Below the pieces are notes generated by a model that saw only the letters and a list, made by a program, of their open reading frames with translations, was not told where the DNA came from and searched no databases. A stretch of 64,000 nucleotides of DNA from Colletes latitarsis (taxonomy: Eukaryota > Arthropoda > Insecta > Hymenoptera > Colletidae): contig NW_027488369.1 of the NCBI RefSeq assembly GCF_051014445.1, positions 14,774,001 to 14,838,000 of the forward strand, read 5' to 3'. The position numbers and the translations under genes are program-made. Each line of letters begins with the position of its first letter. Within the stretch, counting starts at the first letter, position 1. This document shows, piece after piece, positions 42,881-56,100 of this stretch.

Positions 42881-45800
42881 AGGGCAAATCCTAGACCTAA
42901 CCCAGTCCTAACATGCGTTATCCTCTAAAATATTGATCGCAAGCAGGTGTAATGGACTGTTTCAGTGTGGTACCACACTACTACGTGATCCAAACCAGAA
43001 AAAACCCAGGATCTGTTCAACAAGTACGTGAAAAACGCGAAAGTATAAGTCTAATGAGGTCAAATCCCAGACCTATCCCAGAATTAACTTGCGTTATCCT
43101 CTAAAATATTGATCGAAACCAGGTTTAATCGACTGTTTCAGCGTGGTACCACATTACTATGTGATACAATCCAGAAACAGCCCAGGATCCAGCCATGAAG
43201 TATGAGAAATATGCGAAAGTATGAGCCTGATGGGGGCAAATCCTAGACCTACCCCAGACCAAACATGCGTTATCCTCTAAAATATTTATCAAGATCAGGT
43301 TTAATTGATTGTTTCAGTGTGGTACCACATTACTACGTGATCCACACCAGAAAAAACCCAAGATCCGTTCAACAAGTATGTGAAGAACGCGAAAGTATGA
43401 GTCTGATGAGTGAAAATCCCAGGCCTAACCTAGACCTAACATGCGTTATCCTCAATAATATTGATCGAAACCAGGTTTAATTGAGTGTTTCAGTGTTGTA
43501 CTTCATTACTGCGTGATGCAATCCAGAAAAAGCCCAGGATCTAGCCATCTAGTATGAGAAATATGCGAAAGAATGAGCCTGGTGAGAGCAAATCCCATGC
43601 CTAACCTTGACCTAACATGAATTATTCTCTAAAATATTCATCAAAGCCAGGTTTAATTGACTGTTTCAGTGTGGTACCACATTAATACGTGATCCAATCC
43701 AGAAATAGCCCAGGATCCAGTCATGAAGTATGAAAAATATGCGAAAGTATGAGCCTGATGAGGGCAAATCCTAGACCTAACCCAGACCTAACATGCGTTA
43801 TCCTCTAAAATATTTATCAAGACCAGGTTTAATTCAATGTTTCAGTGTGGTACCACATTACTACGTGATCCAAACCAGAAAAAACCCAGGATCCGTTCAA
43901 CAAGTATGTGAAGAATGCGAAAGTATGAGTCTGATGAGTGAAAATCCCCAACCTAACGTAGACCTAACATGCGTTATCCTGTAAAATGTTGATCCAAACC
44001 TAGTTTAATCGACTGTTTCAGTGTGGTACCACATTACTATGTGATCCAAACCAGAAAATAACCCAGGATCTGTTCAACGAGTATGTGAAGTGTGCGAAAG
44101 TATGAGTCTGATGAGGGCAAATCCCAGACCTATCCCAGACCTAACTTGCGTTATCCTCTAAAATATTTATCAACACCAGGTTTAATTGATTGTTTCTGTG
44201 CGGTCCCACATTACTACGTGATCCAAACCAGGAAAAACCCAGGATCCGTTCAACAAGTATGAGAAGAATGCGAAAGTATGAGTCTGATGAGTGAAAATCC
44301 CAGGCCTAACCTAGACCAAACATGCGTTATCCTCAAAAATATTGATCGAAACCTGCTTTAATCGACTGTTTCAGTGTGGTACCACATTACTATGTGATCC
44401 AAACCAGAAAATAACCCAGGATCTGTTCAACGAGTATGTGAAGTGTGCGAAAGTATGAGTCTGATGAGTGAAAATCCCAGGCCTAACCTAGACCTGACAT
44501 GCGTTATCCTCAAAAATATTGATCGAAACCTGGTTTAATCGACTGTTTCAGTGTGGTACCACATTACTACGTGATCCAATCCAGAAATAGCCCAGGATCC
44601 AGCCATGAAGTATGAGAAATATGCGAAAGTATGAGCCTGATGAGGGCAAATCCTAGACCTAACCCGGACCTAACATGCGTTATCCTCTAAAATATTTATC
44701 AAGACCAGGTTTAATCGACTGTTTCAGTGTGGTACCACATTACTATGCGATCCAAACCAGAAAATAACCCAGGATCTGTTCAACGAGTATGTGAAAAACG
44801 CCAAAGTATGAGCCTGATGTGGGCAAATCCCAGACCTATCCCAGCCCTAACTTGCGTTGTCCTCTAAGATATTGATGGAAACCAGGTTTAGTTGACTGTT
44901 TCAGTGTTGTACTTCATTACTACGTGATGCAATCCAGAAAAAGCCCAGGATCTAGCCATCAAGTATGAGAAATATGCGAAAGAATGAGCCTGATGAGAGC
45001 AAATCCCAGACCTAACCTAGACCTAACATGAATTATTCTCTAAAATATTGATCAAAACCAGGTTTAATCGACTGTTTCAGTGTGGTACCACTATGCTACG
45101 TGATCCAAACCAGAAAAAACCCAGGATCCGTTTAAGAAGTATGTGAAGAATGCGAAAGTATGAGTCTGATGAGTGAAAATCCCAGGCCTAACCTAGACCT
45201 AACATGCGTTATCCTCAGAAATATTGATCGAAACCAGGTTTAATTGACTGTTTCTGCGTGGTACCACATTACTACATGATACAATCCAGAAACAGCCAAG
45301 GATCTAGCCATGAAGTATGAGAAATATGCGAATGTATGAGCCTGATGAGGACAAATCCTAGACCTAACCCAAACCTAACATGCGTTATCCTCTAAAATAT
45401 TTATCAAGACCAGGTTTAATTGAATGTTTCAGTGTGGTACCACATTACTACGTGAACCAAACCAGAAAAAACCCAGGATCCGTTCAACAAGTATGTGAAG
45501 AATGCGAAAGTATGAGTCTGATGAGTGAAAGTCCCAGGGCTAACCTAGACCTAACAAGCGTTATCCTCTAAAATATTGATGGAAACCAGGTTTAATTTAC
45601 TGCTTCAGCGTGGTACCACATTACTACGTGATACAATCCAGAAACAGCCCTGGGTCTAGCCATGAAGTATGAGAAATATGCGAAAGTATGAGTCTGACGA
45701 GGGCAAATCCTAGACCTAACTCAGACCTAACATCCGTTATCCTCTAAAATATTTATCATGACCAGGTTTAATTGATTGTTTCAGTGTGGTCCCACATTAC

Positions 45801-47469
45801 TACGTAATCCAAACCAGAAAAAACCCAGGATCCGTTTAACAAGTATGTGAAGAATGCGAAAGTATGAGTCTGATGAGTGAAAATCCCAGGCCTAACCTAG
45901 ACCTAACATGCGTTATCCTCAAAAATATTGATCGAAACCAGGTTTAATTGACTGTTTCTGCGTGGTACCACATTACTACATCATACAATCCAGAAACAGC
46001 CAAGGATCTAGCCATGAAGTATGAGAAATATGCGAATGTATGAGCCTGATGAGGACAAATCCTAGACCTAACCCAAACCTAACATGCGTTATCCTCTAAA
46101 ATATTTATCAAGACCAGGTTTAATTGATTGTTTCAGTGTGGTCCCACATTACTACGTAATCCAAACCAGAAAAAACCCAGGATCCGTTTAACAAGTATGT
46201 GAAGAATGCGAAAGTATGAGTCTGATGAGTGAAAGTCCCAGGGCTAACCTAGACCTAACAAGCGTTATCCTCTAAAATATTGATGGAAACCAGGTTTAAT
46301 TGACTGTTTCAGTGTTGCACTTCATTACTACGTGATCCATACCAGTAAAAACCCAGGATCCGTTCAACAAGTATGTGAAGAATGCGAAAGTATGAGTGTG
46401 GTGAGTGAAAAACCCCGGCCTAACCTAGACCTAACATGCGTTATCCTCAAATATATTGATCGAAACCTGGTTTAATCGTCGGTTTCAGTGTGTTACCACA
46501 TTACTACGTGATCCAATCCAGAAATAGCCCAGGATCTAGCCATGAAATATGAGAAATATGCGAAAGTATGAGCCCGACGAGGGCAAATCCTAGACCTAAC
46601 CCAGACCTAACATGCGTTATCCTCTAAAATATTTATCAAGACCAGGTTTAATTGATTGTTTCAGTGTGGTCCCACATTACTACGTGATCCAAACCAGAAA
46701 AAACCCAGGTTCCGTTCAACAAGTATGTGAAGAATGCGAAAGTATGAGTCTGATGAGTGAAAATCCCAGGTCTAACCCAGACCTAACATGCGCTATCCTC
46801 TAAAATATTGATCCAAACCAGGTTTAATGGACTGTTTCAGTGTGGTACCACTTTACTACGTGATCCAAAGCATTAAGAATCCTCGATCAGGTCAACATGT
46901 ATGTTAAAACTGCGAAAGTATGACCCTGATGAGGGCAAATCCCAGGCCTTACCTAGACCTAACATGCGTTGTCCTCTAAAATATTGATGGAAACCAGGTT
47001 TAATTGACTGTTTCAGTGTTGTACTTCATTACTACGTGATGCAATCCAGAAATAGCCCAGGATCTAGCCGTGAAGTATGAGAAATATGCGAAAGTATGAG
47101 TCTGACGAGGGCAAATCCTAGACCTAACTCAGACCTAACATGCGTTATCCTCTAAAATATTTATCATGACCAGGTTTAATTGATTGTTTCAGTGTGGTCC
47201 CACATTACTACGTGATCCAAACCAGAAAAAACCCAGGATCCGTTTAAGAAGTATGTGAAGAATGCGAAAGTATGAGTCTGATGAGTGAAAATCCCAGGCC
47301 TAACCTAGACCTAACATGCGTTATCCTCAAAAATATTGATCGAAACCAGGTTTAATTGACTGTTTCTGCGTGGTACCACATTACTACATGATACAATCCA
47401 GAAACAGCCAAGGATCTAGCCATGAAGTATGAGAAATATGCGAATGTATGAGCCTGATGAGGACAAATC
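41835..47469 (+). repeat. 32-monomer higher-order repeat, copy A
   Basis: This 5635-bp block matches 47470-53104 at a constant shift of 5635 bp. Landmark variants at that spacing include monomer starts at 43265/48900, 43793/49428, 45380/51015 and 46612/52247. Only isolated differences were seen, such as AGTATAAGTCTAATG at about 43044 against AGTATGAGTCTAATG. Confidence 0.9.
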
Positions 47470-50400
47470 CTAGAACTAACCCAGACCTAACATGCGTTAT
47501 CCTCTAAGATATTTATCAAGATCAGGTTTAATTGAATGTTTCAGTGTGGTACCACATTACTACGTTATGTAATCCAGAAAATGCCCAGGATCTAGCCATC
47601 AAGTTTGAGAAATATGCGAAAGTATGAGCCTGATGAGGTCAAATCCCAGACCTATCCCAGAATTAACTTGCGTTATCCTCTAAAATATTGATCGAAACCA
47701 GGTTTAATCGACTGTTTCAGTGTGGTACCACATTACTACGTGATCCAAACCAGAAAAAACCCAGGATCAGTTCAACAAGTATGTGAAGAATGCGACAGTA
47801 TTAGTCTGATGAGTGAAAATCCCTGGGCTAACCTATACCTAACATGCGTTATCCTCTTAAATATTGATGCAAACCAGGTTTAATGGACTGTTTCAGTGTG
47901 GTACCACACTACTACGTGAGACAAACCAGAAAAAACCCAGGATCAGTTCAACAAGTATGTGAAGAATGCGAAAGTATGAGTCTGATGAGTGAAAATCCCA
48001 GGGCTAACCTAGACCTAACATGCGTTATCCTCTAAAATATTGATGCAAACCAGGTTTAATGGACTGTTTCAGTGTGGTACCACACAACTACGTGAGACAA
48101 ACCAGAAAAAACCCGGGATCAGTTCAACGCGTATGTGAAGTGTGCGAAAGTATGAGTCTGATGAGGTCAAATCCCAGACCAATCCCAGACTTAACTTGCG
48201 TTGTCCTCTAAGATATTGATGGAAACCAGGTTTGATTGACGGGTTCAGTGTTGTACTTCATTACTACGTGATGCAATCCAGAAAAAGCCCAGGATCTAGC
48301 CATGAAGTATGAGAAATATGCGAAAGTATGAGCCTGATGAGGGCAAATCCTAGAACTAACCCAGACCTAACATGCGTTATCCTCTAAGATATTTATCAAG
48401 ATCAGGTTTAATTGAATGTTTCAGTGTGGTACCACATTACTACGTTATGTAATCCAGAAAATGCCCAGGATCTAGCCATCAAGTTTGAGAAATATGCGAA
48501 AGTATGAGCCTGATGAGGGCAAATCCTAGACCTAACCCAGTCCTAACATGCGTTATCCTCTAAAATATTGATCGCAAGCAGGTGTAATGGACTGTTTCAG
48601 TGTGGTACCACACTACTACGTGATCCAAACCAGAAAAAACCCAGGATCTGTTCAACAAGTACGTGAAAAACGCGAAAGTATGAGTCTAATGAGGTCAAAT
48701 CCCAGACCTATCCCAGAATTAACTTGCGTTATCCTCTAAAATATTGATCGAAACCAGGTTTAATCGACTGTTTCAGCGTGGTACCACATTACTATGTGAT
48801 ACAATCCAGAAACAGCCCAGGATCCAGCCATGAAGTATGAGAAATATGCGAAAGTATGAGCCTGATGGGGGCAAATCCTAGACCTACCCCAGACCAAACA
48901 TGCGTTATCCTCTAAAATATTTATCAAGATCAGGTTTAATTGATTGTTTCAGTGTGGTACCACATTACTACGTGATCCACACCAGAAAAAACCCAAGATC
49001 CGTTCAACAAGTATGTGAAGAACGCGAAAGTATGAGTCTGATGAGTGAAAATCCCAGGCCTAACCTAGACCTAACATGCGTTATCCTCAATAATATTGAT
49101 CGAAACCAGGTTTAATTGAGTGTTTCAGTGTTGTACTTCATTACTGCGTGATGCAATCCAGAAAAAGCCCAGGATCTAGCCATCTAGTATGAGAAATATG
49201 CGAAAGAATGAGCCTGGTGAGAGCAAATCCCATGCCTAACCTTGACCTAACATGAATTATTCTCTAAAATATTCATCAAAGCCAGGTTTAATTGACTGTT
49301 TCAGTGTGGTACCACATTAATACGTGATCCAATCCAGAAATAGCCCAGGATCCAGTCATGAAGTATGAAAAATATGCGAAAGTATGAGCCTGATGAGGGC
49401 AAATCCTAGACCTAACCCAGACCTAACATGCGTTATCCTCTAAAATATTTATCAAGACCAGGTTTAATTCAATGTTTCAGTGTGGTACCACATTACTACG
49501 TGATCCAAACCAGAAAAAACCCAGGATCCGTTCAACAAGTATGTGAAGAATGCGAAAGTATGAGTCTGATGAGTGAAAATCCCCAACCTAACGTAGACCT
49601 AACATGCGTTATCCTGTAAAATGTTGATCCAAACCTAGTTTAATCGACTGTTTCAGTGTGGTACCACATTACTATGTGATCCAAACCAGAAAATAACCCA
49701 GGATCTGTTCAACGAGTATGTGAAGTGTGCGAAAGTATGAGTCTGATGAGGGCAAATCCCAGACCTATCCCAGACCTAACTTGCGTTATCCTCTAAAATA
49801 TTTATCAACACCAGGTTTAATTGATTGTTTCTGTGCGGTCCCACATTACTACGTGATCCAAACCAGGAAAAACCCAGGATCCGTTCAACAAGTATGAGAA
49901 GAATGCGAAAGTATGAGTCTGATGAGTGAAAATCCCAGGCCTAACCTAGACCAAACATGCGTTATCCTCAAAAATATTGATCGAAACCTGCTTTAATCGA
50001 CTGTTTCAGTGTGGTACCACATTACTATGTGATCCAAACCAGAAAATAACCCAGGATCTGTTCAACGAGTATGTGAAGTGTGCGAAAGTATGAGTCTGAT
50101 GAGTGAAAATCCCAGGCCTAACCTAGACCTGACATGCGTTATCCTCAAAAATATTGATCGAAACCTGGTTTAATCGACTGTTTCAGTGTGGTACCACATT
50201 ACTACGTGATCCAATCCAGAAATAGCCCAGGATCCAGCCATGAAGTATGAGAAATATGCGAAAGTATGAGCCTGATGAGGGCAAATCCTAGACCTAACCC
50301 GGACCTAACATGCGTTATCCTCTAAAATATTTATCAAGACCAGGTTTAATCGACTGTTTCAGTGTGGTACCACATTACTATGCGATCCAAACCAGAAAAT

Positions 50401-53104
50401 AACCCAGGATCTGTTCAACGAGTATGTGAAAAACGCCAAAGTATGAGCCTGATGTGGGCAAATCCCAGACCTATCCCAGCCCTAACTTGCGTTGTCCTCT
50501 AAGATATTGATGGAAACCAGGTTTAGTTGACTGTTTCAGTGTTGTACTTCATTACTACGTGATGCAATCCAGAAAAAGCCCAGGATCTAGCCATCAAGTA
50601 TGAGAAATATGCGAAAGAATGAGCCTGATGAGAGCAAATCCCAGACCTAACCTAGACCTAACATGAATTATTCTCTAAAATATTGATCAAAACCAGGTTT
50701 AATCGACTGTTTCAGTGTGGTACCACTATGCTACGTGATCCAAACCAGAAAAAACCCAGGATCCGTTTAAGAAGTATGTGAAGAATGCGAAAGTATGAGT
50801 CTGATGAGTGAAAATCCCAGGCCTAACCTAGACCTAACATGCGTTATCCTCAGAAATATTGATCGAAACCAGGTTTAATTGACTGTTTCTGCGTGGTACC
50901 ACATTACTACATGATACAATCCAGAAACAGCCAAGGATCTAGCCATGAAGTATGAGAAATATGCGAATGTATGAGCCTGATGAGGACAAATCCTAGACCT
51001 AACCCAAACCTAACATGCGTTATCCTCTAAAATATTTATCAAGACCAGGTTTAATTGAATGTTTCAGTGTGGTACCACATTACTACGTGAACCAAACCAG
51101 AAAAAACCCAGGATCCGTTCAACAAGTATGTGAAGAATGCGAAAGTATGAGTCTGATGAGTGAAAGTCCCAGGGCTAACCTAGACCTAACAAGCGTTATC
51201 CTCTAAAATATTGATGGAAACCAGGTTTAATTTACTGCTTCAGCGTGGTACCACATTACTACGTGATACAATCCAGAAACAGCCCTGGGTCTAGCCATGA
51301 AGTATGAGAAATATGCGAAAGTATGAGTCTGACGAGGGCAAATCCTAGACCTAACTCAGACCTAACATCCGTTATCCTCTAAAATATTTATCATGACCAG
51401 GTTTAATTGATTGTTTCAGTGTGGTCCCACATTACTACGTAATCCAAACCAGAAAAAACCCAGGATCCGTTTAACAAGTATGTGAAGAATGCGAAAGTAT
51501 GAGTCTGATGAGTGAAAATCCCAGGCCTAACCTAGACCTAACATGCGTTATCCTCAAAAATATTGATCGAAACCAGGTTTAATTGACTGTTTCTGCGTGG
51601 TACCACATTACTACATCATACAATCCAGAAACAGCCAAGGATCTAGCCATGAAGTATGAGAAATATGCGAATGTATGAGCCTGATGAGGACAAATCCTAG
51701 ACCTAACCCAAACCTAACATGCGTTATCCTCTAAAATATTTATCAAGACCAGGTTTAATTGATTGTTTCAGTGTGGTCCCACATTACTACGTAATCCAAA
51801 CCAGAAAAAACCCAGGATCCGTTTAACAAGTATGTGAAGAATGCGAAAGTATGAGTCTGATGAGTGAAAGTCCCAGGGCTAACCTAGACCTAACAAGCGT
51901 TATCCTCTAAAATATTGATGGAAACCAGGTTTAATTGACTGTTTCAGTGTTGCACTTCATTACTACGTGATCCATACCAGTAAAAACCCAGGATCCGTTC
52001 AACAAGTATGTGAAGAATGCGAAAGTATGAGTGTGGTGAGTGAAAAACCCCGGCCTAACCTAGACCTAACATGCGTTATCCTCAAATATATTGATCGAAA
52101 CCTGGTTTAATCGTCGGTTTCAGTGTGTTACCACATTACTACGTGATCCAATCCAGAAATAGCCCAGGATCTAGCCATGAAATATGAGAAATATGCGAAA
52201 GTATGAGCCCGACGAGGGCAAATCCTAGACCTAACCCAGACCTAACATGCGTTATCCTCTAAAATATTTATCAAGACCAGGTTTAATTGATTGTTTCAGT
52301 GTGGTCCCACATTACTACGTGATCCAAACCAGAAAAAACCCAGGTTCCGTTCAACAAGTATGTGAAGAATGCGAAAGTATGAGTCTGATGAGTGAAAATC
52401 CCAGGTCTAACCCAGACCTAACATGCGCTATCCTCTAAAATATTGATCCAAACCAGGTTTAATGGACTGTTTCAGTGTGGTACCACTTTACTACGTGATC
52501 CAAAGCATTAAGAATCCTCGATCAGGTCAACATGTATGTTAAAACTGCGAAAGTATGACCCTGATGAGGGCAAATCCCAGGCCTTACCTAGACCTAACAT
52601 GCGTTGTCCTCTAAAATATTGATGGAAACCAGGTTTAATTGACTGTTTCAGTGTTGTACTTCATTACTACGTGATGCAATCCAGAAATAGCCCAGGATCT
52701 AGCCGTGAAGTATGAGAAATATGCGAAAGTATGAGTCTGACGAGGGCAAATCCTAGACCTAACTCAGACCTAACATGCGTTATCCTCTAAAATATTTATC
52801 ATGACCAGGTTTAATTGATTGTTTCAGTGTGGTCCCACATTACTACGTGATCCAAACCAGAAAAAACCCAGGATCCGTTTAAGAAGTATGTGAAGAATGC
52901 GAAAGTATGAGTCTGATGAGTGAAAATCCCAGGCCTAACCTAGACCTAACATGCGTTATCCTCAAAAATATTGATCGAAACCAGGTTTAATTGACTGTTT
53001 CTGCGTGGTACCACATTACTACATGATACAATCCAGAAACAGCCAAGGATCTAGCCATGAAGTATGAGAAATATGCGAATGTATGAGCCTGATGAGGACA
53101 AATC
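47470..53104 (+). repeat. 32-monomer higher-order repeat, copy B
   Basis: Second 5635-bp copy. Its left junction carries AGGACAAATCCTAGAACTAACCC, a join of two monomer variants (GGACAAATCC from the end of A and TAGAACTAAC from the start of A). This is a likely crossover point, and a similar join recurs at about 53100. Confidence 0.9.
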
Positions 53105-56100
53105 CTAGAACTAACCCAAACCTAACATGCGTTATCCTCTAAAATATTTATCAAGACCAGGTTTAATTGAATGTTTCAGTGTGGTACCACATTACTACGT
53201 GAACCAAACCAGAAAAAACACAGGATCCGTTCAACAAGTATGTGAAGAATGCGAAAGTATGAGTCTGATGAGTGAAAATCCCAGGCCTAACCTAGACCTA
53301 ACATGCGTTATCCTCAAAAATATTGATCGAAACCAGGTTTAATTGACTGTTTCAGTGTGGTACCACATTACTATGTGATCCAATCCAGAAATAGCCCAGG
53401 ATCTAGCCGTGAAGTATGAGAAATATGCGAAAGTATGAGTCTGACGAGGGCAAATCCTAGACCTAACTCAGACCTAACATCCGTTATCCTCTAAAATATT
53501 TATCATGACCAGGTTTAATTGATTGTTTCAGTGTGGTCCCACATTACTACGTAATCCAAACCAGAAAAAACCCAGGATCCGTTTAACAAGTATGTGAAGA
53601 ATGCGAAAGTATGAGTCTGATGAGTGAAAATCCCCGGCCTAGCCTAGACCTAACATGCGTTATCCTCAAAAATATTGATCAAAACCAGGTTTAATTGACT
53701 GTTCCAGTGTGGTACCACACTACTACGTGACCCAAACCGGAAAAAACCCAGGATCTGTTCAACAAGTATGTGAAAAACGCGAAAGTATGAGCCTGATGAG
53801 GGCAAATCCCAGACCTAACCCAGACCTAACATGCGTTATCCTCTAAAATATTTATCAACACCAGGTTTAATTGATTGTTTCTGTGCGGTCCCACATTACT
53901 ACGTGATCCAAACCAGGAAAAACCCAGGATCCGTTCAACAAGTATGAGAAGAATGCGAAAGTATGAGTCTGATGAGTGAAAATCCCAGGCCTAACCTAGA
54001 CCTAACATGCGTTATCCTCAATAATATTGATCGAAACCAGGTTTAATTGAGTGTTTCAGTGTTGTACTTCATTACTGCGTGATGCAATCCAGAAAAAGCC
54101 CAGGATCTAGCCATCTAGTATGAGAAATATGCGAAAGAATGAGCCTGGTGAGAGCAAATCCCATGCCTAACCTTGACCTAACATGAATTATTCTCTAAAA
54201 TATTCATCAAAGCCAGGTTTAATTGACTGTTTCAGTGTGGTACCACATTAATACGTGATCCAATCCAGAAATAGCCCAGGATCCAGTCATGAAGTATGAA
54301 AAATATGCGAAAGTATGAGCCTGATGAGGGCAAATCCTAGACCTAACCCAGACCTAACATGCGTTATCCTCTAAAATATTTATCAAGACCAGGTTTAATT
54401 CAATGTTTCAGTGTGGTACCACATTACTACGTGATCCAAACCAGAAAAAACCCAGGATCCGTTCAACAAGTATGTGAAGAATGCGAAAGTATGAGTCTGA
54501 TGAGTGAAAATCCCCAACCTAACGTAGACCTAACATGCGTTATCCTGTAAAATGTTGATCCAAACCTAGTTTAATCGACTGTTTCAGTGTGGTACCACAT
54601 TACTATGTGATCCAAACCAGAAAATAACCCAGGATCTGTTCAACGAGTATGTGAAGTGTGCGAAAGTATGAGTCTGATGAGGGCAAATCCCAGACCTATC
54701 CCAGACCTAACTTGCGTTATCCTCTAAAATATTTATCAACACCAGGTTTAATTGATTGTTTCTGTGCGGACCCACATTACTACGTGATCCAAACCAGGAA
54801 AAACCCAGGATCCGTTCAACAAGTATGAGAAGAATGCGAAAGTATGAGTCTGATGAGTGAAAATCCCAGGCCTAACCTAGACCAAACATGCGTTATCCTC
54901 AAAAATATTGATCGAAACCTGCTTTAATCGACTGTTTCAGTGTGGTACCACATTACTATGTGATCCAAACCAGAAAATAACCCAGGATCTGTTCAACGAG
55001 TATGTGAAGTGTGCGAAAGTATGAGTCTGATGAGTGAAAATCCCAGGCCTAACCTAGACCTGACATGCGTTATCCTCAAAAATATTGATCGAAACCTGGT
55101 TTAATCGACTGTTTCAGTGTGGTACCACATTACTACGTGATCCAATCCAGAAATAGCCCAGGATCCAGCCATGAAGTATGAGAAATATGCGAAAGTATGA
55201 GCCTGATGAGGGCAAATCCTAGACCTAACCCGGACCTAACATGCGTTATCCTCTAAAATATTTATCAAGACCAGGTTTAATCGACTGTTTCAGTGTGGTA
55301 CCACATTACTATGCGATCCAAACCAGAAAATAACCCAGGATCTGTTCAACGAGTATGTGAAAAACGCCAAAGTATGAGCCTGATGTGGGCAAATCCCAGA
55401 CCTATCCCAGACCTAACTTGCGTTGTCCTCTAAGATATTGATGGAAACCAGGTTTAGTTGACTGTTTCAGTGTTGTACTTCATTACTACGTGATGCAATC
55501 CAGAAAAAGCCCAGGATCTAGCCATCAAGTATGAGAAATATGCGAAAGAATGAGCCTGATGAGAGCAAATCCCAGACCTAACCTAGACCTAACATGAATT
55601 ATTCTCTAAAATATTGATCAAAACCAGGTTTAATCGACTGTTTCAGTGTGGTACCACTATGCTACGTGATCCAAACCAGAAAAAACCCAGGATCCGTTTA
55701 AGAAGTATGTGAAGAATGCGAAAGTATGAGTCTGATGAGTGAAAATCCCAGGCCTAACCTAGACCTAACATGCGTTATCCTCAGAAATATTGATCGAAAC
55801 CAGGTTTAATTGACTGTTTCTGCGTGGTACCACATTACTACATGATACAATCCAGAAACAGCCAAGGATCTAGCCATGAAGTATGAGAAATATGCGAATG
55901 TATGAGCCTGATGAGGACAAATCCTAGACCTAACCCAAACCTAACATGCGTTATCCTCTAAAATATTTATCAAGACCAGGTTTAATTGAATGTTTCAGTG
56001 TGGTACCACATTACTACGTGAACCAAACCAGAAAAAACCCAGGATCCGTTCAACAAGTATGTGAAGAATGCGAAAGTATGAGTCTGATGAGTGAAAGTCC

